From contig NC_081553.1 in assembly GCF_963082655.1 (NCBI RefSeq), positions 40,242,554-40,306,553 on the forward strand: a stretch of DNA of 64,000 bases, in the 5' to 3' direction. Positions 33,008 to 43,953 of the stretch are shown here, piece by piece. The position numbers and the translations under genes are program-made. The stretch comes from Stomoxys calcitrans (taxonomy: Eukaryota; Arthropoda; Insecta; Diptera; Muscidae). The notes under the pieces are model-generated. The model searched no databases. It was not told the origin of the DNA and saw only the letters and a list, made by a program, of their open reading frames with translations. Each line of letters begins with the position of its first letter. The first letter of the stretch is position 1.

Positions 33008-34139
33008 TAAGTAAAAGCATGCTAAGTTCGGCCGGGCCGAATCTTGGAAATCCACCACCATGGATTGTTGTAGGACATAATTTTATTCTACATATCAAAT
33101 TTCTGTCAATCCAGCAAACATTAAAGCTTCTACGAACCGGACAAGGATGATCGAGAGGCCGGTTCACATGGGAGCTATATCGGGTTATAGACTGATTTTG
33201 TCCGTATTTGGTATAGCTGTTGGTAGTCGTAACAGAACTTCGCATGCAAAATTTCAGTCTAATCGTACAAAAATTACGGTAAGTACTCAAGAAGTCAAAT
33301 CGGGAGATCGTTTTATATGGGAGCTATTGGGTTGCCCAAAAAGTAATTGCGGATTTTTCATATAGTCGGCGTTGACAAATTTTTTCGCAGCTTGTGACTC
33401 TGCAATTGCATTCTTTCTTCTGTCAGTTATCAGCTGTTATTTTTAGCTTGCTTTGGAAAAAAGTATAAAAAAAGTATATTTGATTAAAGTTCATTCTAAG
33501 TTTTATTAAAAAATGCATTTACTTTCTTTTAAAAAATCCGCAATTACTTTTTGGGCAACCCAATATATCAGGTTGAAGACCGATTTGGACCATATTTGGC
33601 GAAGTAGTTGAAAGTTATAACGAAACACTACATGCAAAATTTCTACCAAATCGGACAAAAAATGCGACTTGTAAGGGCTCAAGAAGTCAAATCGTGAGAT
33701 TGGTTTATATGGGAGTTATATCAGGTTATATACCGATTTGGACCATACTTAGCACAATTGTTGAAAGTTATCACAGAACACCATGAGCAAAATTTCAGCC
33801 AAATTGAATAAAAATTGCTGCTTCCAGGGACTCAAGAAGTCAAATCAGGAGATCGCTTTATATGGGAGCTACATCCAAATCTGACCCAATTTGGCCCATT
33901 TGCAATCTCCAACGGCCTACATTAATATTAAATATCTGTGCAAAATTTCAAGGGGCTAGCTTTACGCGTTCGACCGCTATGGTGATTTCGGCAAACGGAC
34001 GGACGGACGTGTCTAGTTCGACTCGGAATGTCGAGACGATCAAGAATATATATCTAGGACCCCATACTAGACCAATATTTCGAGATGTTACAAACGAAAT
34101 GACTATAGTATACCCCATCCTCTGATGGTGGGTATAAAA
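33008..34139 (+). mobile_element. Family A1 element with both termini, split by a MITE
   Basis: Left terminus AAGTAAAAGCATGCTAAG, hairpin TTCGGCCGGGCCGAA (33027-33041), then ATCCACCACCATGGAT. Right terminus ACGGACGGACG, TAGTATACCCCATCC, TCTGATGGTGGGTATAAAA. CCACCATG near the left and ATGGTGGGTATA at the right form subterminal inverted repeats. Between them lie about five monomers and the MITE at 33327-33563. The plan (subterminal inverted repeats, central tandem monomers, terminal hairpin) resembles DINE-1/HINE elements of Drosophila. Non-coding. Confidence 0.75.
33327..33563 (-). mobile_element. MITE, copy 4, nested in family A
   Basis: Termini TTGGGTTGCCCAAAAAGTAA and TTACTTTTTGGGCAACCCAA, TA on both sides. 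The host monomer reads GGGAGCTA on the left and TATCAGGTT on the right, so the MITE split a TATATGGGAGCTATATCAGG motif. Inner sequence is reversed relative to copies 1-3. Confidence 0.95.
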
Positions 34140-34169
34140 TGGCCTTAAAAGTGAGTTGTAATATCTACA

Positions 34170-34880
34170 TTAGGAGGCGGAAAGAAATAAGGTTGCAATG
34201 CAATAAAACCCCAAACGGAAAATGAAATAAGGCCGCAAACTTGAAACAGAAACAACGACATTTGGGCTTTATTTAATTTTTTGGGGCATTGTTTAATTTG
34301 TTAGGACTTTATTTAATTTTTGGGGCTTTATTTCATTTTAAAAAGTTCCTATGAAATAAAACCCCAAATTTGGGAATAAAGCAAAGCCCAAAGCAATTTT
34401 TGTGGCTTTATTTCGTTTTGCTACAATTTAGGAGTTTTTTTATACAGGGAGCGAAAGATAAATTTACTATTACCATTTCTTGGGGCATTATTTCATTTTA
34501 AAATTGGGGCTTTATTTCATATGAAATAATGCCTAAAATGTTGGAATCCTATTTCGTTTTAGTTTGGAGTGTTTTTTTATTATTTCCTTGTGGTCTTTTT
34601 CCACTATTTTATTCCATCATGAAAAAAGGCCGCATATTTTGGGGTCTTTGTTTCATTTCCCATTTCAGGCTTTATTGCATTGCAAAATGAAATAAGGCCC
34701 CAAACTTGAAAGAAAAACAACTATTTTCGAGGCTTTATTTCATTTCAAAAATTTGGTTTACTAAAGTTTTAGAGTGTCTTCATAGAAGAAGCAAAACATT
34801 GATTTACTGTGACCATTTATTGAGGCATTATTTAATTTTAAAATTGAAACATTATTTTATATGAAATTTAAATAATGGAT
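34170..34880. repeat. Unclassified repeat of GGGGCTTTATTTCAT words in both orientations
   Basis: The word GGGGCTTTATTTCATTTT and its complement ATGAAATAAAACCCC alternate, with a centre TTTCATATGAAATAATGCC near 34519. Longer blocks repeat: ACTTGAAACAGAAACAAC (34238) and ACTTGAAAGAAAAACAAC (34706); GATAAATTTACTATTACC (34456) and CATTGATTTACTGTGACC (34798). No element family recognised, no coding frame. Confidence 0.6.
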
Positions 34881-36110
34881 TTAAATGCGTTTTCAAGAAA
34901 ATGTTTAAAGTTGATCGCCTTTCGTCTATTTAATTATCTTTTTTTTTATGCATACAAATGGAGGAAAATTTCACAAATTAAAAAAAAAAATATCATTTCA
35001 CTATTTCATTGTTCCGCATCACATTTAAATCTATTACAAATTTATGGTTGACTTCAAGTAAATTTGTATAGGCCCATGCGTACATACAGACCCTTTGTAT
35101 GAATTGTTAATGTAAATTAGTTAAGCCAACGAAGCGTAATATAATCTTTTTTTTTTACAAATTTTTGTTTTGGCAGAGTGAACACCTACTCCATTTTTGC
35201 TACAATGATTTGATTTGGTAAGCATATACCAAATGGAGGAATTTGACAGGGTTGCCCGCATACCTTATACCGAAAATCTAAGAAACATCTCAAAAGAAAA
35301 TGCAAATGAAAAATTTGCCCATGAACATTCCCTTAAGTTAAAGAGCCTCAAAAGCGACTGTTTTAATCCTAGTAGAATATGGTATTCTTTCTTTCTCTTT
35401 CTCTCCCCCTCTTTATTTGATCAGCATAAGCCTTTTAAACTTCCCTAATTATAGCTTAATTATGATCCTTTGTATAATAATAAATTCTATTCGTAGCAAT
35501 CATTATCGTTGGTAGTCAAAGCCGTTAGTTAAGATGACTGACTTCTCATTAAAATATTCTCATAATTGTCATCTAATGCTTTTAGGGCTTTACTTTTGTT
35601 CTCTCTTATTTATTTTAATTCAAACCAGAGCATAGATTAATTATGAATAGATAGATAATTTGAACATCGCACATCGACTGGTTGGGGGCGCTTGTGAATA
35701 TAGATTATTAGGAATTACTAAAGACCATACCGCAAGACCATACCGCAAGCAGAAACTATTGCGTACTGCATGTAAATATATGGTATTCGGCAGTCTTAGC
35801 TTCAAATATGTCTATCTATGTAAATTTGTTTTTTTTTTTTCTTTGGCAGAGCTGCCTGTTTTGAAGAAAAAAAAATAATTAGCGACACTTATAAGCTTGA
35901 CATTTGCTGTCAAATTTTGAGAACACAAAAATTTCTCTGTTATTTCCATCCTCTTTGTGAGAGTAAAATGTCATCTGTTTATTTTCTCACCACGTTACGC
36001 TCTTACTCGCACCCAAGAAATGAGTCTAATATGGGTGCCATTGAGAGCAGGTCGTGGTGAGAAAATATGAAGAAGAGATTTATAACCAATAAAACAAAGC
36101 GGCAATTTTA
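34881..36110. other. Unique AT-rich DNA, no gene seen
   Basis: No family match. Contains short A and T runs and a repeated CCATACCGCAAG word at 35727. Frames lack domains. Confidence 0.4.
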
Positions 36111-36116
36111 ATTAAA

Positions 36117-36548
36117 ACAAGTAAAAAGGCATTAAGTTTGGATACCCACCACCTCGGGTACATATGTAAACCCCATATCGTGACAATCCGGTGAAAATTA
36201 AGCACCCAAATTCGGCACGGACATTGAGTGGTCTAATATATATGTCGCTATTCAATTTTATAGAACAAAATGTTGGTCTCTTGGCAGATAAATCCAATTA
36301 CAAACCGATCTGAACCATATTAATGTCGGATATCGTGAGGCTTAGAAAAAATCATTGTTTCAAATTTCAGCGAAATCGGGTAATAAATAAAGCTTTTATG
36401 GGCTTCAGTCCCTTTATCGGCAGATCGGTCTATATAACAGCTATATCCAAATATGGTCCGATTTGGCCCGTTCAAGAACTTAACCAGCGTGTTGCAAACG
36501 GAATGACTAAATGAATATACCCCCTATCCTACGGAGGTGGGTATAACT
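36117..36548 (+). mobile_element. Family A2 element, short complete copy
   Basis: Left end ACAAGTAAAAAGGCATTAAG, then ATACCCACCACCTCGG; right end CCCCCTATCCTACGGAGGTG then GGTATAACT. About two monomers lie inside (ATCGGTCTATATAACAGC, AATTTCAGCGAAATCGGG). It is the shortest complete family A copy here and shows that the ends stay fixed while monomer number varies. Confidence 0.7.
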
Positions 36549-36734
36549 AAACTTGCGAGATTTCTTATTTTGTAGAAGGGAGGTGAAGGTAGGTGAATAG
36601 AAAGGCATCACTCCTTATATCTCTTTCTGCCATAAGAATTGAGAATTCCTGTATTCAGAGTTGTCTCACAACGACAAGCTCTCATTCGCTTCCAAGCCAT
36701 GTACTATTAAATCAAGAAGAGAATAAAACCAGTA

Positions 36735-36960
36735 AGGAAAGGCAAAAGTCGGGAGCTATATCCAAATCTGAACCGATTTGTAACAAAATCAATAGCGTTC
36801 GTCCTTGAGCAAAAAAAGTGATATGTGCAAAATTTCGTGACGATTGGACAACGTATACAACCTGTACCTTGATTACAAGAATACATGGACTCACAGACGG
36901 ACATGGCTAAATCGAATCAGAAAGTGATTCTGAGTCGATCATAGGTCTAGCTCTAGATGT
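36735..36960 (+). repeat. Family A3 fragment
   Basis: GGGAGCTATATCCAAATCTG, AACCGATTTGTAACAAAATC, then CACAGACGGACATGGCTAAA and AATCAGAAAGTGATTCTGAG. The same phrases recur at 60900-61090. Confidence 0.65.
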
Positions 36961-38214
36961 CATTTCTGACTATCTTATTATATGAGAGCTTAATTAAAAT
37001 CTATGTTAACTGTTAAACAACCAAGAAACTTTTTCGGAATCTACCCTAAACCCTTTGCTGTGGCCTATGTGCCCACCTTGTTGTTGCACTCCTTTACATC
37101 TGTTCCACTTTCCTTCCATAGAGATTTTAACTATGACTTCCTTTTTTGGTGTTTGGCCTATGCTCACCTATAGTACGTACGTTCATATTGTTGTGCCCAT
37201 TTTGGATGTTGGAAAGAAGATAGTACATATTTTTGCTTTTCAAGTTAGGCAAGCGTAACGAAAAAGAAAGTGAAATTCAAATATATCAAAACAAAACCTC
37301 AAAAACCGAACCGAAACTGAAATTCAACACACAAACAGCCAATTCACCCAAGCTGACACAACACACCTCAGTGCCGCTTGGCTCAACTCAGCTCAGCCGT
37401 TACCTAGGCCACCCACCGCCACCGCCCTCGCCCTACACATAGTTCACAACATTTCGAATTTGGCTTAATTTGAATTTTGATTTGTATGCAACATTACAAG
37501 TCGAAAAAAAACCTAAAAACGAAACCGCACGCACACACACACGCCCACTTAAAAAGAAGCCAACCTCAAATGTAATCCAAACTTATGTTGACAAACCGCC
37601 AGTCACGTTTTGAAAAACCAAAGCCGAATTAAAATCATACCACCGGGTAAGAAAGGGGGTGGTGGGTGTTGTATGGTCTTTGTAAGTAAAGAGATTTACT
37701 TACTTGCAATGGCTCTATCATAACCGCTTAACACAGGCAGCAGAAGAGCCTACTCACCACACACACACACACTACAACTCTCTTAGTCGCACACTTATTT
37801 AAAGAAAAGTGGATATGATAAAATCAAAGTGGCTTCGTTAATATAATGGGTGGGGGGAGGGGCAGTCTGTACTGCTAGCAACAACTAACCGTGGGCAATA
37901 ATAATGCATGCGGGCAACCAAAGAAACATTGATTATTGTTTCTCAGGTGCTTTCCATTTAATGGTTTCGCATTATGTTGAAGTAGACTTGTGGCGCACAA
38001 TGGGCTAAAATATGAAAACTTTGGATTTAGAGAAAATTTCTCAAAAAAATTTTTTGTTCATTTTATTCAGATAATGAAACTTGTGGCCAATTTAAACAAA
38101 TTACAATGAACTACTCCTTATAAATTTTGTTCTTTTGTTCATCATGGAAATTTTGTCTTTAGAGAAAATGGCTTCGTAGAAAAATTACTCAAAAATAAAA
38201 TGAACAATAATATC
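36961..38214. other. Unique DNA, no gene seen
   Basis: Includes ACACACACAC tracts near 37530 and 37762, a GGTGGGGGGAGGGGCAG run near 37848, and at 38150 a lone word GAAATTTTGTCTTTAGAGAA resembling the 29-bp satellite. Nothing coding recognised. Confidence 0.4.
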
Positions 38215-38708
38215 GGGACAGCCCGAAGGATATACGGGCTACTGAAGATACATAAAGATGGCACACCCTTAAGATCAATTTACTCGTCAATAAATTCCTC
38301 TGCGTACGAGTTATCAAAAGATATAGTGGGCATTTTAAAAACTTGACAAGGAACTCAAGAAAATAGGCAGTACAGAGTTAGAGGACGACGAGATATTGGT
38401 GTCGTATGATGTGGCATCGCTGTTCCCCAGCATTCCAGTCAACTTGGCAATAATGACGGTTAGAGAACACTGAGATCAAATAAAGGAATACACGAAAATA
38501 CCCAAGGATTTGTTCATCGATATTTTGAATTTTTGTATCAAAGATAAAAGGTATTTCCGGTACGATGAAAAGTTATACGAACAGAGGAAAGGTTTACCAA
38601 TGGGGTCGCCAGCTTCAACAGTCATGGCGGGCATAGTGATGGAAGTACTTTTCCACAATGAAACCAAAGGTACTTACAATGTATGTAGACAACATTTTCT
38701 GCGTCTTA
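38215..38708 (+). pseudogene. Penelope-like element reverse transcriptase, 5' part
   Basis: Reading frames give YGLLKIHKDGTPLRSIYSS, NSSAYELSKDIVGILK, LVSYDVASLFPSIPVNLA, KDLFIDILNFCIKDKRYFRY and KGLPMGSPASTVMAGIVME, all in the order of Penelope-like reverse transcriptases. The catalytic box reads MYVDNIFC where the family has YVDD, so the second Asp is Asn, and it lies in another frame from the preceding motif. Stops occur after ILKT. The copy is cut at 38708 by an LOA-like insertion and continues at 40137. Confidence 0.85.
38697..38708. other. Target-site duplication, left (TTCTGCGTCTTA)
   Basis: Twelve bases of Penelope sequence repeated with one mismatch at 40137-40148 (TTCTGCATCTTA), bracketing the LOA-like insertion. 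The mismatch indicates some age. Confidence 0.8.
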
Positions 38709-40136
38709 GATTAGGTTAGGTTTAAGTGGCAGTCTGCCATCAGACTCACTTAGACGTTTTCGTCCATTGTGATATCACAGTACCAGAAGAAGGAAGATTC
38801 CTTCTAGTTCCTACCGTTGAACCATCCAAATCGCTTTAAAAAGTCCAATAACTTACGAATATTCACATCCGCTAAATCAGACAGGTTCACAAAGAAATGA
38901 GAACCTGAAGTGGAACTCCTTCTAACTGCTAGAGCGGAACACACATACAGACAGTCTCTTCTTTTTCAATGTCCTCACAGCTTCTGCAAAAATCAATGTC
39001 CTCACAGCTTCTGTAACTTTAAGTCTGTCAGCAGACAGACTGAGGCATACCCACTGATTCCAGTATCCTTGCAATGTGTAGGGTAGTTGCTTTTCTCACA
39101 AGCTCGTCCGCATTACAATTCTCTGGTATATCTCTGTGGCCCGGCACCCAGAACAGGTGCATTTTGAACTGTTCAGACATCTCGTTGAGAGACCTGCGAC
39201 AGTCGAGGGCGGTTTTTGTGTTCAGAAAAACGTTCTCCTGGGATTTAATGGCTGTCTGAGAAGATATTTATGCCCATCGTCGTAATGAAATTATATCTTA
39301 GCCATTCCACCACTTCCTTATTTGCAAGGATCTCCGCTTGATACACACTGCAGTGGTCGGGTAAACTTTTCGATATGACCAGTTCTAGATCTTTAGAGTA
39401 CATCCCAAAACCAACCTGGTCGTTTAGTTTGGAACCATCCGTATAGAAGTCTATGGAACTTCTGTTACCAGGGATATCGTAGTTCCAATCGGTTCTATTA
39501 GGAATAGTGGTACAGTACATTTTATCAAAAAGCGGTTCAGGTAGGGTGTAATCCACACTGCCTGGAACATCGGAAATTGTATCAAGGATAACACAGTGTC
39601 CGTAGCCGCCACATGACCAATGAGAAAGTCCATTAACCTCACGACAGCGGTCGCGGCAATGTCCAGAGGCATAATATGTCGCATTAATTCAGTGCATTAG
39701 ATGATATCGTCCTCAGTGCGGATGTGCTGTACAAACAAGCCATCCTTTGGATCCGGTTAAGTATTGAGCAGTAGGTGGACTTTTGAAGCACCGTCCACTA
39801 GACCACAACACCATATAGCAAAATAGGTCTGACAACTGCAGTATATACCCAATGCATGACTCGCGGTTTAAACCCCACCAACTTTTGCCAATGGCTCTCT
39901 TTTAAGTGTATAGGGCAAGAGTACCTTTCTTGTCCTTTCCAAAATGTTGGATTTGAAGTTCAATTTCCTGTCCAGCAAAACATCCAGGTATTTTGTGCTT
40001 TCTGTAAATGGACCATTCTCTCCACCCAAGGAGACAAGTTCCACTGTAGGCAAATTGTGTGTCCTGCTGAAAAGAACTACTTCTATCTTGCAGGGATTTA
40101 CACCTAGACCAATTTCGGTAGCCCAAATTGCTTTTG
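38709..40136 (-). pseudogene. 5'-truncated LOA-like retrotransposon inserted in the Penelope-like copy
   Basis: Read leftward: reverse transcriptase thumb (GLGVNPCKIEVVLFSR, TKYLDVLLDRKLNFKSNI) at 40110-39870, then RNase H with all four acidic positions visible: FYTDGSK, QAEILA, IFSDS (39245-39556) and HLFWVPGHRDIPENCNADEL (about 39170-39110). The C-terminal Cys-His part and DLADVNIRKLLDFLKR follow at about 38880-38800, and the 3' end CTTAAACCTAACCTAATC lies at 38709. Frameshifts interrupt it. 5' truncation plus a 12-bp duplication fits target-primed reverse transcription. Confidence 0.88.
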
Positions 40137-40305
40137 TTCTGCATCTTAAAGAAGACAGAAGTATAGAACATTTGAGTGCGTTGAACTCATTCAATTGACA
40201 AATCCAGTTCACGATGGAACAGAAGGCAGATGGAAAAGTGCCGTACTTGGATACGATTATCCACAGATACGGCAGAAACCTAAAGATAAATTGGTATCAA
40301 ATTTT
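40137..40305 (+). pseudogene. Penelope-like element, continuation after the insertion
   Basis: LKEDRSIEHLSALNSFN, a stop, then QIQFTMEQKADGKVPYLDT and IIHRYGRNLKINWYQ match the segment that follows the YVDD box in Penelope-like reverse transcriptases (FTME, LPFLD). It is in the same frame as KGLPMGSPAS upstream once the inserted element and one target duplication are removed. The endonuclease domain is absent. Confidence 0.8.
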
Positions 40306-40476
40306 AATTCGAAACACCTCCGGCGTGTGGAAATATAAACTGACACAAATTTTTTTCTATGAAATTTTGTCATTAGAGAAAATTTGCATTTAGAGAAAAT
40401 TGGATAAAATTTTGTCATTTGAAATTTCATTGAAATTTTATTTTTATTTTGGAAATTCAGGAAATTTTAGTGAAGT
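40306..40476. repeat. Degenerate relatives of the 29-bp satellite beside the Penelope copy
   Basis: GAAATTTTGTCATTAGAGAA, ATTTGCATTTAGAGAAAATT and GAAATTTCATTGAAATTTTA occur irregularly, echoing the monomer of 5738-10093 but not in strict tandem. Confidence 0.45.
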
Positions 40477-40556
40477 GTTGTTGTGGGGGTGGGGTGGTGT
40501 TGGGGTGGTGTTGTGGTGTTGGGGTGGTGTTGTGGTGGTGTTGTGGTGGTGGGGTG
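40477..40556 (+). repeat. G-rich GGTGTTGGGGTGGTGTTGT minisatellite
   Basis: Repeated GGGGTGGTGTT and GTGGTGGTG units on the plus strand, with several GGGG and GG runs that could form a quadruplex. The apparent G/V/W-rich frame through it is not a gene. Confidence 0.75.
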
Positions 40557-41372
40557 CCCCTTAGACAGTTCCCAAATATTAATATCAAATTCGAGCTCTA
40601 CTCCCAAGGACCTTTTATTTGAGCCCCATATTGATATGGTCGTAAATTTGTCTCCTTTGGGGGATGTTTTTGGGAATAGGCGGCCCTCCAAACACTTGGT
40701 CCCATATTGGAATATCAGATTATAATTCTATATTCAAATACCTTTTATTTAAGCCCCATATTCCCATGGTCTTAGTAAATAAGTCCTGTTTGGGGAAGGG
40801 GTGGATCCCCAGAAACGTGGTCCCACATTTGTATATCAGATTCGTATTCTACTCGCAAATACCTTTCATCTGAGTCCCATATTGCCATGGTCGGTAAATA
40901 TGTCCGATTTAGGGATGTTTTGGGGGTTGGGGTGGTCCGCCTAGCACTTGGTCCGACAAATGGATATCAGATACGTTTTCTTATCCTAAATACCTTTCAT
41001 TTGAGTCTCATATTGTCGTGATTCGTCTAAATATATGTTTGGTAGGTTTTAGGGTGGGGCGGTCCCCCTAGGTACCCCATCTGAAATTTAGATACCAAAT
41101 TTTAATTTTTAGGGCACTATATGAGAGCACACAAAATTACGCTTAAATCGCACCACCCATCTGCGAGATCTGGCGTTTCTGAAAATTAGGGTAAGGGGGA
41201 GGATCCGCCCCCCCTTCAGATATCAAAAAAATTTAGTACCCAATTTTCACCACGGGATCATTATGCACCAAAATTTCAAGATAATCGGTTCAGCCGTTTT
41301 GTGAGTCTATAAGGAACACACAAACAAACAAACCTACAAACAAACACAAATTGATTTTTATATATAAGAAGA
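40557..41372 (-). mobile_element. Helitron-like element with intact 5' end (reverse orientation)
   Basis: Monomers start with CCTTTTATTTGAGCCCCATATTG-type text at about 40611, 40741, 40862 and 40993, so the unit is 121-131 bp. The right side reads AATCGGTTCAGCCGTTTTGT, CAAACAAACAAACCTACAAACAAAC in pieces, and ends TTTTTATATATAAGA. On the minus strand this is TCTTATATATAAAAATC then GTTTGTTTG, a TC-start like insect Helitrons. No coding capacity. Confidence 0.6.
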
Positions 41373-42854
41373 TTTATAATCTATTTTTAAAGACCTTTTA
41401 TTTGAGTCCCATAATATCCCTGTCGACCTACAAGTCCGTTTTGGTGTTTTTTCTGAGTCTTGCATTTTATTTCCAATGCCCTTTTATTTGCGTCCTATAT
41501 TGTGTCGTTCAAGCTTTATGCTTCTTATGAGGGCGGTTCTCTTTATCTCACACAATTAATAAACAGCAGAATTCATAAATCGAAAAAATCTCCAAAAAAA
41601 TAATGGGGCTAAAAAATTCTATTTTCAATAAAACTTTCTCATTCCCATTGTGCAATGGCAGCATGCTTTTGCATACATATTTCCATATTTTGCTTTCTTA
41701 TTGCCTTGCTTTGTATGAACAATTATTGCCATTAGATAACGTGTTTGCCTAAAGACCAATATATGTTAAATTCAAAAACGCCATCACCCATTGGCGGCTC
41801 ACACTTTTAACTGCCATCATCGCCAGCGTCATCATCATGGGCATATGGGGCGGGCCGCCTTAAGCATTGAACAACAAGCATAAAGTGCATGGCATACACA
41901 CATGGTTGTTCGTTTAATGTGCACGCACATTGCCTTTATGCACCATGCCAACTAGGTTTTGAGATTTGAGGCATTTGACCATCATCGTTGTCGTGGTCGT
42001 TGTTACAACAGAAAAAAAAACTGACCTAAAAGTTAGGTGCTGGCGGCTTTAAAAGTGCGAACACGGGGCCACACACAATTATTGGCAGCCCGAGAGTGCA
42101 TTGGGTGTTGTTGGTGGTAAAGCAATCAAGTCATTTCTGTCCGTCCAGCTGTCCTTGTTTTGGTTTTTTTTTTGCTATAGCTGTAAGGCAGCTACCTTAC
42201 TAAGGGGGAGGGGTTATTTGTTTAAAATTAGTTCAACTTTGCTTACCATGAGGGGTTGCACGCATCTCAAAACTGGATTGCATGATGGAGCTGCATTTTT
42301 TTTAAAGCCGGTCTTTTTACATAAAATGAAAATTTTAAATAAATTAATTCTGTAATCAATTTATGAACTTTTATACAGATGAAGAAAACTGATTAAGACA
42401 CGCTATTGGCATTTGGTTATTGCAAGACATTCTAATGCCTTACGACACGTCTTAGCTATGGCTAAGGTGTTTCATTAGGTTGTTGTTATCTTTATATTCA
42501 AATCTGCATTAATTGAGATATATTTTTTTTAGATTTTAAATGCATATTTCATTGATCGAATGTAGCAACTGCAAAAATTGTTTTTGTTTAAAAAATATAC
42601 TAAATGAAGGGTTTCGATCACTCTGAAATGCTGAGAACAACTTTGGCACCCATGTTACCCAGCGTATCCAGCTGCAGCAGAATGTTTGGTAGAAGTAGTT
42701 GGATGATTTACTAGATAAACATGAAAATCATAAGCCCAAAACTGCCATATTGGGCTAATTGCAGATAAGGAGACATGCCTCCTGAAATTCGCGAAAATCC
42801 AGAGGCAGAACTGATTCTGAATCTCTGAGCTCTGCACCACAAGATGTAAAAACT
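41373..42854. other. Degenerate repeat tail then unique DNA, no gene seen
   Basis: 41373-41540 still shows monomer words (CCTTTTATTTGAGTCCCATA). Beyond that, 41640-42100 is richer in GC words (GCCATCATCGCCAGCGTCAT, GGGGCGGGCCGCC, GTCGTGGTCGTTGTT) and looks like unique fly intergenic DNA. No exon could be supported. Confidence 0.4.
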
Positions 42855-42972
42855 TCCATGCCATGTCAAAACATCTCTAAGAAGACCCCTTATCACTGAG
42901 CTTAAACTTGAGTCAGGCAGCATTCATTGGAATGAATTAATGGAATGTTCATGGGCAAATTTGCATTCGCTG
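42855..42972 (+). mobile_element. SINE, 3' fragment with internal deletion
   Basis: CCATGCCATGTCAAAACATC is joined directly to CCCCTTATCACTGAGCTTAA, CTTGAGTCAGGCAGCATTCA and GGAATGTTCATGGGCAAATT. Against the full copy at 59398, about 60 bp are missing in the middle and the tRNA-like head is absent. Confidence 0.7.
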
Positions 42973-43079
42973 ATGAATACCGATCTGTGGTGAATTTGCC
43001 AGTTCCAAGGACGCACTAATAGAAAACAATTATCTGATTGACTTCTAATCACAGTCTCTCGAGTCTTTAGTTTTTCTAG

Positions 43080-43205
43080 CCAGAAACAAATGCATCAGCA
43101 TTTGTCTTATCAGCGTGTCGCCTACTGTTTGCATTAGTTCAACCGGCAACCCATTGGCACTTGCTGCCTTGTTATTTTTGAGAGGTCTAAAACCATTTTC
43201 ACAAC
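43080..43205 (-). pseudogene. RTE-like reverse transcriptase fragment
   Basis: The minus strand gives LKPLKNNKAASANGLPVEL followed by MQTVGDTLIRQMLMH, matching the start of RTE reverse transcriptase (LKNNKAAGADGLPAEL). The same segment appears at 49860-49930 (AGADGLPAELYQTGGDTLI). The surrounding 43206-43440 is unclassified. Confidence 0.65.
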
Positions 43206-43440
43206 TATCTGCTAGGCGATATTATTCAATACGCTCTCAAGTAGTCATCTCAGTGTTATTTATCATACCCCCGCTTCGTCCAGAGGGGGTGATAGGGATA
43301 TGATAAGAAATGTAGGAATAGAATAGCGAGGTAGCGCCTATCCATCCCGCCACCACGCGAGTGCTTCCCTGGAGCGTAAGCCCACACTCGCTCAAGTATT
43401 CACTCGCTAAGTGCCTAGAATTGATGCTCCGCGTCTGCGC

Positions 43441-43953
43441 ATGCATGATAACGTCTTGAAGATTTCATCGCATCCCCTGGAAAGACATCTCGAACTCTCA
43501 TACCACTTCATGTAGGGCCGTCTCCACCGACCTCCCCTTGAGTTATCCACTGAAATTCTCCGTTGAAAGTTCCTTCCTGACCTTCAAGTCAACCAGTCTT
43601 TCCAGTATTATGGGATGTGATTTATTTTCCCACACTCTCCTTGAAAATTCGTTCGAGCCGTAAAAGAGTGATCCCAAGGGATTTTTGCAGCAGCGCCGTC
43701 TGGTCCGGCCGATTTAAAAGGCTGGAAGGTACGAACTGACCATATTTTTTCTCATCAACAGTTTCAGCCTTTATGGGTATTGTGAAGTCGTGATCCTCTT
43801 CTTAACTGCCCGGTAAGTTAGGTTGAAAATGGTTGGAAGCTCCTCACTGCCTGATAAATCTGTCTCCATCAGTAGTTTCACTGTCTTCTGGTTGTTCTCG
43901 ATGTCAGTTCCGTCTTCTCTCCTCAAAAACCTTGGCGCTCTAGAATCCTTGGA
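43441..43953 (-). pseudogene. LOA-like retrotransposon, reverse transcriptase start (3' half of a SINE-split copy)
   Basis: Leftward from 43953: DSRAPRFLRREDGTDIENN, LLMETDLSGSEELPT, then SFQPFKSAGPDG (about 43700), LERLVDLKVRKELSTENFS and KGRSVETALHEVV (about 43510). These match the segment from the linker into reverse transcriptase of the copy at 25069. Frameshifts are present. The 5' half continues beyond the SINE at 44257-44990. Confidence 0.8.

Noticed and set aside
40483..40725. G/V/W-rich 80-codon frame
   Set aside because: It spans the G-rich minisatellite and runs into Helitron-like repeat; no domain.
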